From NCBI GenBank assembly GCA_002162075.1, contig CP021423.1:2542001-2606000 (forward strand): a DNA stretch of 64,000 nucleotides. Reading direction: 5' to 3'. The DNA comes from Armatimonadetes bacterium Uphvl-Ar1 (GTDB taxonomy: Bacteria; Armatimonadota; Fimbriimonadia; Fimbriimonadales; Fimbriimonadaceae). The notes below the pieces were generated by a model, which worked only from the letters and a program-made list of their open reading frames with translations, was not told the origin of the DNA and searched no databases. The translations under genes were made by a program, and so were the position numbers. Every line of letters starts with the position of its first letter. Within the stretch, counting starts at the first letter, position 1. This document shows, one piece after another, positions 56,193 through 64,000 of this stretch.

Positions 56193-57725
56193 ATGGATCC
56201 CACTAGCCTTTGGTTCCTTCTCTTCATGGTTCTCGCTGGCGGCACTGTCGCCTGGTATGGCGACACCCTTGGCAGCAAACTCGGCAAAAAGCGGCTGACC
56301 CTCTTCAAACTCCGCCCCCGAAAGTTCGCCGCAATGATGACCTTTATTTTCGGGGCGCTCGGCACCTTGCTCACAATCCTGATTCTTTTTTCATTCTCAG
56401 AACCCATCCGCACATGGATCCTGGAAGGCAACGCCGCTCGCGATCGCCTCGCTCAAACCCGGGGCCAGCTTGACGCCGCTGAAATCAAACTCACAGAAGC
56501 CAACTCCCGCCTTGCTACCGTCGAGCCAAAACTCACGGAACTCGGTCAAGAAGTCACCGCCAAGACCAACGAACTGATCACTGTCAAAACCCAACAACAA
56601 CTCCTAGCCGACAAGAACGCCAACCTCGGCAACCGAGCCCGGGAGCTATCCGGACGGATCGGCAACCTCACCAGCCAATTCAAATCTGTTAATCTTCAAC
56701 TCAACAAAGTCCAAACCGAACGCAAACAACTCGACCAGCAAATCAAGGTCGCCCAAGGAGAAAAAGGGCGCCTCACCGGCGACAACGCAGATATTCAAAA
56801 TGAGAATTTCCGTCTCACCCAAGAAGCCCTCAAACTAGAACGAGGACTCCGAGATATTCAAAAGGAACTCGAATCTGTCGGCAATGAATACGATCAACTC
56901 AAAGCCGCCAGCCGCCAAGCCGAAGCAAGTTTTAATGAGCGACTGACCAAATTCCAAGCCGACCTCGCTAACGCCGACCGCGAACTCCGTCAAGTCCGCA
57001 ACTCCCTCGCCAGCGAACAAGCTGCACTTGAAAGATTCCGACTCGACACTCCCAATTTGCTTCTCAAGAGTGCCATTAGCCGCAAAAATGCGATGATCTA
57101 TGCGGTGGGTGACGAAGTAAGCCGTTCCGTAGCCCCCTCCGGAATGAGCCTCCCTGAATCCCGAGATTTTGTTGCGAAGTTCATGCGAGATACTCGCAAT
57201 CAGGCAGACCTCCGAGGTGCCGGAAAGACGGAAGAAGGAGAATACGCGGGCCTCGTAATTTCTGCTCTCCAAGGCAAACCCGTCTCCCCCGAAGATCAAC
57301 AACTCGCCCTGATCCAAAACCTTGCCGGACTCACTCGCCCCAAAGTCGTCCGCGCCATCGCCAGCCTCAATACGTTCCAAGACGAATTCGTCCCTATCGC
57401 GATCGAGGCGTATGACAACATTCTTGCCTTCGAAGCCAACGAAGTGATCTTCACCATCCAAGTTGACGGGCGCAAATCGTACGGCGAAATCGCCGAAACA
57501 ATCAACAAGGCACTCGAAAACGATCTCCCCGAAGTTCTCGTCAAGAACAACGTCATCCCCGCAACTGGATCTGCTCGACCATTCGGTGAGCTGGACACCG
57601 ACCGAATCTTCGAGATCATTCTGGAAGTCAAAGAGTACGGCCGCCCCGCCCGAATCCAATTTCTTGCCTCCAAAGACATCTACTCGGTCGATAAAGTCAG
57701 CGTCACTTTCCGACTCCGCCCGTAA
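56193..57725 (+). CDS. DUF3084 coiled-coil membrane protein
   Basis: 510 residues. Two N-terminal membrane helices (LWFLLFMVLAGGTVAWYG and MMTFIFGALGTLLTILILFSF, flanking LTLFKLRPRKFAA) precede a long coiled coil at residues 75-290 (rich in Gln, Glu, Lys, Leu; AQTRGQLDAAEIKLTEANSR). The C-terminal about 220 residues are globular (LLKSAISRKNAMIYAVGDEV, EYGRPARIQFLASKDIYSV), the DUF3084 part. The family is common in cyanobacteria and Deinococcus-like bacteria; role unknown. It starts two bases after the Lpt permease stop, so a link to envelope export is suggested by position. Confidence 0.85.
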   Translation: MDPTSLWFLLFMVLAGGTVAWYGDTLGSKLGKKRLTLFKLRPRKFAAMMTFIFGALGTLLTILILFSFSEPIRTWILEGNAARDRLAQTRGQLDAAEIKLTEANSRLATVEPKLTELGQEVTAKTNELITVKTQQQLLADKNANLGNRARELSGRIGNLTSQFKSVNLQLNKVQTERKQLDQQIKVAQGEKGRLTGDNADIQNENFRLTQEALKLERGLRDIQKELESVGNEYDQLKAASRQAEASFNERLTKFQADLANADRELRQVRNSLASEQAALERFRLDTPNLLLKSAISRKNAMIYAVGDEVSRSVAPSGMSLPESRDFVAKFMRDTRNQADLRGAGKTEEGEYAGLVISALQGKPVSPEDQQLALIQNLAGLTRPKVVRAIASLNTFQDEFVPIAIEAYDNILAFEANEVIFTIQVDGRKSYGEIAETINKALENDLPEVLVKNNVIPATGSARPFGELDTDRIFEIILEVKEYGRPARIQFLASKDIYSVDKVSVTFRLRP

Positions 57726-57783
57726 CCGGAATCGTTACCCTAGCAAATCATCCGCAAAATCCGGCAAAATCGTTATCGCAACC

Positions 57784-58200
57784 ATGTTAGGTGAGAAAAC
57801 TCTCTTAGCCATCGATCCCGGAAGTGCAAAATGCGGATTGGCCCTCGTCCACCGCGATGAGCACGACGATATCCATATGATTTGGCACGCCATTCTAGCC
57901 CCCGATAAAGTTCCGGCGCGCGCGATGGAGCTCCACCAACAGCACAATTTCTCTTTGATTGTCGTCGGCAATGGCACTCGGTCGCGAACGCTCGTCGAAT
58001 CGCTTAGGGAAGAAATGCCAAGCATCGGCATTCTTGTGATTGATGAAAAGGACACCACGATGGAAGCTCGCGAACGCTACTGGGAGCACAATCCACGCAA
58101 GGGACTCCGCAAACTCCTTCCCGCCACCCTTCAAGTCCCCCCCGATGCAATCGACGACTACGCTGCGCTTGTGCTTGCCGAACGGGTTCTCGCCACTTAA
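57784..58200 (+). CDS. RNase H-fold RuvX/YqgF-like protein
   Basis: 138 residues. The N-terminal LLAIDPGSAKCGLALVHRDE is the first strand pair of the RuvC/YqgF resolvase fold with the catalytic Asp. SLIVVGNGTRSRTLVESL and ILVIDEKDTTMEARERYW supply the second acidic position; DAIDDYAALVLAERVL gives the third Asp. YqgF processes 16S rRNA 5' ends; this protein is divergent, so nuclease function rather than the exact substrate is inferred. It ends the lpt-side run and converges on lpxC with a four-base overlap. Confidence 0.78.
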   Translation: MLGEKTLLAIDPGSAKCGLALVHRDEHDDIHMIWHAILAPDKVPARAMELHQQHNFSLIVVGNGTRSRTLVESLREEMPSIGILVIDEKDTTMEARERYWEHNPRKGLRKLLPATLQVPPDAIDDYAALVLAERVLAT

Positions 58201-59012
58201 CTGCGAGAAACTTTGACTGAATCCCGCAGTTTCTTCGCGACCGCAACATTGAGGGTATGGCCCGTGAATTCCGCAACAACATCCAAATGCGCGACCGGAA
58301 CCCCGGCCAACGCCAAATCACCGATTAGATCGAGCAGCTTATGTCGCGAAGGTTCATCGTCAAACCGAGCCGTATTCCCGTAACCTGCTGATCCAACAAC
58401 CAAACACGAATCCCCATCTAACCCTCGGCCCAATCCCGCTGCTTGTGCGAACGCAAGTTCACTTTCCAAAACAAATGTCCGTGCCGGAGCAACTTCTAAG
58501 GAATACCGCTCCGCTGACCACTGAAACTCGTACTCCTGCCTACCAACAAATTCCCCCTCCCGAACATAGGCTGCGCGCCACCAACCTTCCCCCGTTCCAA
58601 CCGCGTACTTTGAGGGCAGCTCCTGCGAAAAAACTCGGGCGAAGGGTCCTTCCACTTCGATCTGCCCGACATCCTGGAATCGCGCCCCCAAAATCGCCCG
58701 AACAAACGGCTCGGCGCAACCATCCGCAGCCGGAAGTTCGCCCCCCGAAACCTCAATGTCGGCATCCGTAACCCCCATTCCCGCCAGCGCGCTCAAAACA
58801 TGTTCGACGGTAGAAACGTCTCCTAACCGGGTGCAACGGGAAGTATCTGTCACGTTCTCTGGGATCGCATCAATCCAAGCTGAATCAGTCAAAAAGCGAA
58901 ACCCTTGCCGCCCCGGATGAATCCGCACGCGACAAGCCATTCCAGAGTGCAATCCTGGCCCCTCCAATTCGGCAACATTCTCAACCGTCAACCTTGGATA
59001 ACTACGAACCAT
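58197..59012 (-). CDS. lpxC: UDP-3-O-acyl-N-acetylglucosamine deacetylase
   Basis: Zinc deacetylase, first committed step of lipid A synthesis. 271 residues, shorter than E. coli (305). Zinc and catalytic residues are in STVEHVLSALAGMGVTDADI (His), DEPSRHKLLDLIGDLALAG (His and Asp) and the end GHTLNVAVAKKLR (His). GGELPAADGCAEPFV fits the active site. It overlaps lpxD by 11 bases at the end of the operon. This and lpxD show that the organism makes lipid A. Confidence 0.95.
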   Translation of the reverse strand: MVRSYPRLTVENVAELEGPGLHSGMACRVRIHPGRQGFRFLTDSAWIDAIPENVTDTSRCTRLGDVSTVEHVLSALAGMGVTDADIEVSGGELPAADGCAEPFVRAILGARFQDVGQIEVEGPFARVFSQELPSKYAVGTGEGWWRAAYVREGEFVGRQEYEFQWSAERYSLEVAPARTFVLESELAFAQAAGLGRGLDGDSCLVVGSAGYGNTARFDDEPSRHKLLDLIGDLALAGVPVAHLDVVAEFTGHTLNVAVAKKLRDSVKVSRS

Positions 59013-60039
59013 TTTTTAGCTCCTCAATTTGCCGCTCCATTTCACGCATTCGTTTATAAAGTTCGGGCAAACGAGCCTGCAAAGCCATCACCCGCATCGC
59101 CGTCGAAAGCGGAACGGGTGGCAATCCAAAATACTCCCCTGGCTGATCCATATCCCCAATAACCCCCGAGCGACCACCGAAGATCATGTTGTCTCCAGTT
59201 TTAACATGATCACTCAAAGCCGCTTGCCCACCAAAGACATTTTTCTCCCCGATCACCACACTTCCCGAGGTTCCAACCTGTGCCGCCATCACCGTGTGCG
59301 ACCCCACGACCGTGTTATGACCAATCTGAACCAAGTTGTCAAGCTTCACTCCATCTTGAATAATCGTATCGCCACATGTCGCCCGATCAATACAAGTATG
59401 CGCACCTATTTCTACATTTTTCCCAATAATTACCCCTCCAACTTGCGGCACCTTTTGCTGTTTTGATCCATCCCAATAAAAACCAAAACCATCCGCCCCC
59501 AAAACCGCGCCCGCATGAATCCGGCACCCATCTCCAACTTGGACGTCTTGCACCAAAGTGACATGAGAAAAGATCATGCAGTTCGCGCCAACATGGCAAT
59601 CAGGGCCGATATACGCATGGGCCAAGATGTTCGTTCCTCCTCCAATCGTTGCCCCATCTTCGACTACCGCGTATGCCCCGATGCTCGCAGTCGGATCAAC
59701 ATTTGCGGAATCTGAAACAACTGCCGTCGGGTGGATCCCCCGGGCCGGCATAGGCTTCGCAAACGCGTGAAGAACCATCCCAAATGCTAACCGTGGACTT
59801 GCCACCCGAATCATGGGCTTATGAGATGACCCCGTCTCCGCTGGAACAATCACGGCTCCCACTGAACCCGCCAAGGCCTTGCCTAAATACTTGTCACTTT
59901 CTGCAAATGTAATCCCCGCTGGGTCATCGGAATGCGCCGGCACGGGTCGAGTAATCAACAAATCTTCGGGACCCTCTAGTTCGCCCCCCACCATTTCTGC
60001 CAACTGTTTCAGCGTGTAGCCAAGGTTCGATTTAGCCAT
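59002..60039 (-). CDS. lpxD: UDP-3-O-acylglucosamine N-acyltransferase
   Basis: 345 residues, left-handed beta-helix of hexapeptide repeats from about residue 100 to 290 (PTAVVSDSANVDPTASIGAY, VGANCMIFSHVTLVQDVQVG). The N-terminal uridine-binding domain (YTLKQLAEMVGGELEGPED, DPAGITFAESDKYLGKAL) and catalytic His in LVQIGHNTVV are present; a C-terminal helix ends KRMREMERQIEEL. It adds the N-linked acyl chain in the third step of lipid A synthesis. Starts within the end of the upstream lipoprotein gene (31-base overlap). Confidence 0.96.
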   Translation of the reverse strand: MAKSNLGYTLKQLAEMVGGELEGPEDLLITRPVPAHSDDPAGITFAESDKYLGKALAGSVGAVIVPAETGSSHKPMIRVASPRLAFGMVLHAFAKPMPARGIHPTAVVSDSANVDPTASIGAYAVVEDGATIGGGTNILAHAYIGPDCHVGANCMIFSHVTLVQDVQVGDGCRIHAGAVLGADGFGFYWDGSKQQKVPQVGGVIIGKNVEIGAHTCIDRATCGDTIIQDGVKLDNLVQIGHNTVVGSHTVMAAQVGTSGSVVIGEKNVFGGQAALSDHVKTGDNMIFGGRSGVIGDMDQPGEYFGLPPVPLSTAMRVMALQARLPELYKRMREMERQIEELKNGS

Positions 60040-60998
60040 TCTCCAAACTCCTCCGTAACGTCAACCGCATCGGCTCTTTCCGACCGCTCATAGCCTCGCG
60101 ACTTCAAAAAGACCATGGCATATTTTTCCAAATCCTCCCGGCTCAGTCCCTCTTCCCACTCAACTTGTTCGCGCACCACACTGACCTCTTCTGGTCGCTT
60201 CCCGGCGATGGATTCCGCGGGCAACGCGTCCAGCCGTTTCAAAAGCTGGGGGATCGTCGCATCCACTTGCCCGATAACTGATCGTATCGCCGCATTAGCT
60301 TCCGCTTCTGCCCGGCCAATCGCCGCCAAATCACCCGCCAAGTCAAGATCCGCCAGTTCAGCCGCTCGACTAACAACCCTCGAACGATACTCGGCTAGAA
60401 CAACTCCGACTTCTTTCTGAAACTCAGCGTCAATCTCTGACAAACGCTTTCGCAAATCCGCGACTTTCTTCTCGCGCAACTCAAAATACACATCCGCCCC
60501 CGAACGCTTCTGAACCTTCTGTCCCCGATCCGGAAAACCAATGATCCCCGCCAAATCTGCTGACAACTCCGTCTTTTCCCCCGCGAATTGCTCCATCAAC
60601 AAACGGACTCGCTCTAAAGTTGTCGCCCAATCCTCATCATTGCGAATCCTTGCCTCACGCTCCTTGGCAATTGCCTCCGCACGAGATTCCCCCAAGTATT
60701 TTCTTTCCAAATCCGCCCGTAACCGCTCCAGACTCTTCGCCCGATTTTCCGCCAGAGTCAACTTAGCTTTTTCCCACAGGGCAAGCCCTTCACGCTCTTC
60801 CAACAATCGAGAAGCCCGACCTGGCAAGGTAGCCCGCAAATCTTGGCGAACCGAAACTCTGTTCGCCGAAAGTTGAGCTGACCGGGCAACAACTCCAATA
60901 TCAAACAGTTCCAAATCTAACCGAACGGGTTTGGGAGCTGGCGCACAGCCCCCAAACCCGAAAATGATCAGCAAGCCAAGTGGGTTACGGAGTTTCAT
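60009..60998 (-). CDS. Coiled-coil lipoprotein in the bam-lpx operon
   Basis: 329 residues from ATG 60998. Lipoprotein signal LLIIFGFGGCAPAPK with lipobox FGGC. The body is strongly helical and charged (EREGLALWEKAKLTLAENRA, FQKEVGVVLAEYRSR, AEAEANAAIRSVIGQVD), predicted coiled coil, with a small C-terminal globular part (EKYAMVFLKSRGYERSER). Not a recognised family; it is placed between the Skp-like gene and lpxD with overlaps on both sides, so it is probably an envelope assembly factor. Alternative start at 61019 would extend the signal. Confidence 0.72.
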   Translation of the reverse strand: MKLRNPLGLLIIFGFGGCAPAPKPVRLDLELFDIGVVARSAQLSANRVSVRQDLRATLPGRASRLLEEREGLALWEKAKLTLAENRAKSLERLRADLERKYLGESRAEAIAKEREARIRNDEDWATTLERVRLLMEQFAGEKTELSADLAGIIGFPDRGQKVQKRSGADVYFELREKKVADLRKRLSEIDAEFQKEVGVVLAEYRSRVVSRAAELADLDLAGDLAAIGRAEAEANAAIRSVIGQVDATIPQLLKRLDALPAESIAGKRPEEVSVVREQVEWEEGLSREDLEKYAMVFLKSRGYERSERADAVDVTEEFGEWLNRTLATR

Positions 60999-61620
60999 CA
61001 ACGGCCTTGATTGCCGCATCCGTGATGTCGTTCGCCGCGTAAACCGCCACCGTTGTCGGGAAGATGATCGTATAGCCTTCCTTCTTACCGACCGCCGTCA
61101 CCGCCGCCCGTGACTTCTGCAAAACCGAAGCCAACTTGTCTTCGCGCATATTCGTGATGTCTTGCGAAAACTCGTTGCTCCACTGTTGCAGCAAGTTGTC
61201 CGTATTCTGGCGCCGGCTGTTCATTTCATTAAATGAAGCCCGTTCTGCATCCGTCAAAGTCGCTTTGACCATCAGATCATTAAACTTCTTGTTCTCTGCC
61301 CGAATATCCGATTTCAATTTCTCTGCCGCATCCTTGTCTGCCTGAGTTGCCGCAGGCTTCAGAGTCAAAGTGCGCAGTTGATTTGCTTGATCAGCCGTAA
61401 CAATCTTGTTGGTATTCAGAAATTCCAACAAGCCCTGGCGCAAATTGACTTCATTCGTCAAGTCATCAAAGACCTTTTTGCCCGCGCGAGATTCATCGAG
61501 AATGCGCTGCATGTCAACCGTCGCCATCTTGCTTCCATTTGCCTGAAAGCCACTAAACATCATGGTCACCGCAAGCGCACCCGCCGCAACCCAACCCAAT
61601 TTGTTCAACTTGTTGTTCAT
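60985..61620 (-). CDS. Skp/OmpH-like periplasmic chaperone
   Basis: 211 residues. Signal peptide KLGWVAAGALAVTMMFSGFQANG, then MATVDMQRILDESRAGKKVF, matching the OmpH start (xVDxxxxxxxSxxGK). The centre is a long alpha-helical arm with many Asn, Lys and Glu. The end YTIIFPTTVAVYAANDITDAAI is the C-terminal beta strand of the family. Skp holds unfolded outer-membrane proteins in the periplasm before BamA. Here it is 20 bases downstream of bamA, the same order as in Proteobacteria. Confidence 0.85.
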   Translation of the reverse strand: MNNKLNKLGWVAAGALAVTMMFSGFQANGSKMATVDMQRILDESRAGKKVFDDLTNEVNLRQGLLEFLNTNKIVTADQANQLRTLTLKPAATQADKDAAEKLKSDIRAENKKFNDLMVKATLTDAERASFNEMNSRRQNTDNLLQQWSNEFSQDITNMREDKLASVLQKSRAAVTAVGKKEGYTIIFPTTVAVYAANDITDAAIKAVDETP

Positions 61621-61639
61621 TTTCTTACTCTCAACTCAC

Positions 61640-63448
61640 TTAGAAACTCGTCCCCACTGTAAAGTGAGTGCGTCCCTTGCCTTTATCATCAAAGGCGAAT
61701 TCAATCCGGATCGGACCAAGCGGTGTTCGGAAACCAAGTCCAACCCCATAACCCAATCGCAAATCTGCGTTCTGCGTCTGTTCAAAATCTCGAAGCTGAC
61801 CGTAGCCACCCCAAGCTCCACCGTAGTCCACAAATCCAACGAGGTTGAATGACTTCTGGATTGGATAGCGATATTCCAAGGTCGTGACAAACGAGTTACT
61901 TCCCCAGAACCTCTGATTTGGGTAACCCCGCAGGGAATTGGTACCACCAACGAACAACTGCTCGAAGAACGGAACCGTCCCCGTGATGTAGCCATACTCC
62001 GCTTTGAAAGCCAAGACCGGTCGCGGCTTTGACAATCCAATTTCAACTGTCTCATCTGGCGCCAATTCCGGCTGATCCGACCAGTACTTGCGGAAGGAAA
62101 CTGTACTCCGAAGGAATGTGGAACTCCCCAACGTATCAGAGAACTTCGCTACATTGCCACCAATCTTGGTAATGTTGCTGTAACCGGGTTCCAAAGTCAG
62201 CCTCAATGACTGTCCTTGCACCGGCTCAACTGACGGGGCTGCTGTTGTAATTTCGCCGCTCAAATTCAGCATGATGAGGTCACCATCCTGCTGAACAAAG
62301 TCTTCAGTTGTCGTCGTGCGCAATGTAATCGTTTTGGTTGACTTCGCGGTCAAACCAACTGATGCCCGCGTTGTTTCTGTTAATTCACGACCGAAACGAA
62401 GCTCAAAGCCCGTTTGTCGCTCGTCAAAAGAATCTTCCGTGTCGCCACTCGATCCCAAGAACCCGTTGCCCGTAAAGTTGTACACAACTCGACTGTAAAT
62501 GCTCGCCGACATCGAGGTGCCAATTGCATCCATAAACCGATTGGAGAACGCAACCCGAGCGCTCGGACCGCCTCCAACCGTCGCCATTTCAAGTTCCAGA
62601 CCAAGCGTCTGACCCATGCCCCGGAAGTTGTTTTCCGTGAAGCTCGCCGTTCCCACCAAACGACTCTGCGGGTCAAGCGCAACCCCCGCATTCAAAATTG
62701 CGGTTCGTGCTTCCTTAAAGTTCAGTGTCAGATCAACCACTTCGGGGCGAGCACCAACGTCTTGGCGCCCTCCGACATCTTCAAACCAATACGTGTAGTA
62801 AAGCTCCTCCATATCTCGAGTGATTTTCTGAATGTTAAACGGCTCGCCTGGTCTTGTTTTCATCACCCGTCGAATTGTCTCCGGCTTAGTTCGGCTCAAT
62901 CCGTTCAAGGTGATATCGCCAACCACCGATTCCAAAATCTTTACGTTCAGCGTGCCTTCCGATTCCGCCAGCGGCCCGAATTGTTCGAAGTTGATGATGT
63001 ACCCCTTATCTGAGTACTTCTTTCGAATGGCTGTCGTGATGACCTGCGCCTTGTTGTTATTCCAAATCTGACCCAACTCTTGCTGTTCTTCAATCAAAGG
63101 CAACAAATCTTCATCTTTGAAGATCGTATTCCCCTCGATCCGGATTTCCTTGATGAGCGGATACTCCTTAATCTGGACAACCAAGTCTGCTTCTGTATCC
63201 CCAACATCCCGTCGCAATATCTGGACGGAACTAAAAAATCCGAGATTGAAAATTTCTTCCTCATCTCGGACAATTGCCGCCTGGTCAACGGGTTGGCCTG
63301 TCTTCAGCCGCATCACTCCCTGAATGCCAATATCGTTTACGTTCTTTAAACCCTCAATCGTAACGGTACGCACCGTTCTCGTGGTCTGCGCCATAGCTGC
63401 CCCGGCCAGCGCAACCAATGCTATTAATGAAATGAATCTTTGCGTCAA
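61640..63448 (-). CDS. bamA: Outer-membrane protein assembly factor
   Basis: 602 residues, TTG start. Signal peptide SLIALVALAGAAMAQ. POTRA domains follow: VRTVTIEGLKNVND (1), IKEIRIEGNTIFKDEDLL (2) and VGDITLNGLSRTKPETIRRV (3), so three visible, fewer than the five in E. coli. The barrel occupies about residues 270-602, with LFVGGTNSLRGYPNQRFWG as the conserved RGY/RGF motif in loop 6 and a terminal F (HFTVGTSF). Shorter than E. coli BamA mainly through fewer POTRAs. The operon partners (TamB-like, Skp) fit this role. Confidence 0.93.
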   Translation of the reverse strand: MTQRFISLIALVALAGAAMAQTTRTVRTVTIEGLKNVNDIGIQGVMRLKTGQPVDQAAIVRDEEEIFNLGFFSSVQILRRDVGDTEADLVVQIKEYPLIKEIRIEGNTIFKDEDLLPLIEEQQELGQIWNNNKAQVITTAIRKKYSDKGYIINFEQFGPLAESEGTLNVKILESVVGDITLNGLSRTKPETIRRVMKTRPGEPFNIQKITRDMEELYYTYWFEDVGGRQDVGARPEVVDLTLNFKEARTAILNAGVALDPQSRLVGTASFTENNFRGMGQTLGLELEMATVGGGPSARVAFSNRFMDAIGTSMSASIYSRVVYNFTGNGFLGSSGDTEDSFDERQTGFELRFGRELTETTRASVGLTAKSTKTITLRTTTTEDFVQQDGDLIMLNLSGEITTAAPSVEPVQGQSLRLTLEPGYSNITKIGGNVAKFSDTLGSSTFLRSTVSFRKYWSDQPELAPDETVEIGLSKPRPVLAFKAEYGYITGTVPFFEQLFVGGTNSLRGYPNQRFWGSNSFVTTLEYRYPIQKSFNLVGFVDYGGAWGGYGQLRDFEQTQNADLRLGYGVGLGFRTPLGPIRIEFAFDDKGKGRTHFTVGTSF

Positions 63449-63538
63449 GTGTGCCCTCTACCTGTTCTGATTGCTAGTTTAGACGGATGTGTCTCCGTCG
63501 CGTTATATCGCAGTAGGGACTTATCAACAAACCTTCCC

Positions 63539-64000
63539 CTAAAAACGGGTTGTCCAGGTCACGCCCACCTTCCAAGGCAACGTTTCCGTAGTTGAAATAT
63601 TGAACCGAGCACGAGATAGGAAGGGATCACGCGAAGGAGGACGGTAGCTGAGTCTCAGCTCAAATTTCAGCGGGTCATTCCCCTGTTGCGTGATCTGTCG
63701 CGATGCTTCCAAATACAATCCACGCGACATTTCTCGCCCCCCCCGTGCAATCGCACCATCGAACGGATTGTAATCCAATGCCAAATAGTCCAAATCCAAA
63801 GCCCGCGCCAGGCTTGTCGTCCACCCTTGCGTCAGGGTCGGAATCGCCAACGAGAAAATACTGCCCGTAAGTTGACTGCGATCAGTCCCCAAGGCTGAAC
63901 CAATCAACGACTCAATGAAATCGCGCTGACCAACAATCGCTCGAATCTCTTCAATTGACAAATCTGGCGGATCAGAAGTGCCATTGATTCGTACACCCTC
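63539..64000 (-). CDS. TamB/DUF490-like translocation protein, C-terminal part (5' end outside window)
   Basis: The frame continues to the right edge; only the last about 153 residues are visible. GTSDPPDLSIEEIRAIVG and LGTDRSQLTGSIFS, then LDLDYLALDYNPFDG, GREMSRGLYLEASRQ and the end LPWKVGVTWTTRF fit the C-terminal TamB domain, with its terminal aromatic residue. TamB is a bridge-like lipid carrier or outer-membrane protein assembly factor and works with a BamA-family protein; bamA follows 90 bases later. Confidence 0.75.
   Translation of the reverse strand, partial: EGVRINGTSDPPDLSIEEIRAIVGQRDFIESLIGSALGTDRSQLTGSIFSLAIPTLTQGWTTSLARALDLDYLALDYNPFDGAIARGGREMSRGLYLEASRQITQQGNDPLKFELRLSYRPPSRDPFLSRARFNISTTETLPWKVGVTWTTRF

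Noticed and set aside
63449-63538. Small RNA between bamA and tamB
   Set aside because: Just a weak 6-bp hairpin and no promoter or terminator signals.

Overview
The window looks like a chromosomal segment of a diderm (two-membrane) bacterium of moderate GC content. It carries a full outer-membrane assembly locus (BamA, a Skp-like chaperone, a TamB-like fragment, LpxD, LpxC, LptC/LptA/LptB and an LptF/G-type permease), a PEP-CTERM protein, a Ycf45/SpoIIIAA-like R3H ATPase, menaquinone-pathway genes (menG and a polyprenyl synthase) and an imuB-dnaE2 mutagenesis pair. This mixture outside any proteobacterial gene order suggests Armatimonadota (Fimbriimonadia-like). That is an inference from gene content; there is no rRNA in the window to confirm it. 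Genes are tightly packed, with frequent ATGA-type overlaps, and many lie in short operons.

Layout. 1-10 kb: 5'-nucleotidase fragment, old-yellow-enzyme oxidoreductase, TetR regulator, NamZ-like DUF1343 protein, prfA, ribH, a MobA-like nucleotidyltransferase, a TauE-type exporter and a three-gene sugar ABC importer without its ATPase. 10-21 kb: outer-membrane barrel candidate, PEP-CTERM protein, small kinase, a large lipoprotein, imuB-dnaE2, then an AT-rich pair of membrane proteins beside tRNA-Arg(UCU). 21-33 kb: Tat-exported ankyrin-like protein, glcF, folE2, a YVTN propeller, a succinate dehydrogenase/fumarate reductase flavoprotein with a mono-cluster ferredoxin, a CPBP-type membrane protein, an M55 aminopeptidase, and a cassette of DnaJ-WD40 fusion, zinc-finger membrane protein and STN-domain protein. 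33-47 kb: HAD phosphatases, a GAF-PAS histidine kinase, a LON-domain protein, an ankyrin protein, a CheW-like protein, an FAD oxidoreductase, a VOC protein, a polyprenyl synthase, menG and the Ycf45-like ATPase. 47-64 kb: alaS with an unusual AT-rich insertion, an Ntn hydrolase, then rlmN-lptC-lptA-lptB-lptF/G-DUF3084-ruvX-like on the plus strand, converging on tamB-bamA-skp-lipoprotein-lpxD-lpxC on the minus strand.

A striking property of the sequence itself: I count fourteen sites where one gene runs out of frame and is restored by adding exactly one base, nearly always in a homopolymer run. All fourteen have the same polarity (one base missing), and the repaired reading frames give normal family-length proteins. 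I therefore annotate these as single genes and suspect homopolymer under-calling in the assembly rather than real pseudogenes.

Two families of dispersed palindromic (REP-like) repeats occur between genes: a CCTCCCC/GGGGAGG hairpin family and an ATTCCGGG-CTTGA-CCCGGAAT family. They combine into a tandem composite array between the Ycf45-like gene and alaS. The best candidates for something new are the DnaJ-WD40 / zinc-finger / STN cassette, the alaS insertion, and the imuB-dnaE2 pair with no adjacent imuA and a degenerate PHP domain.
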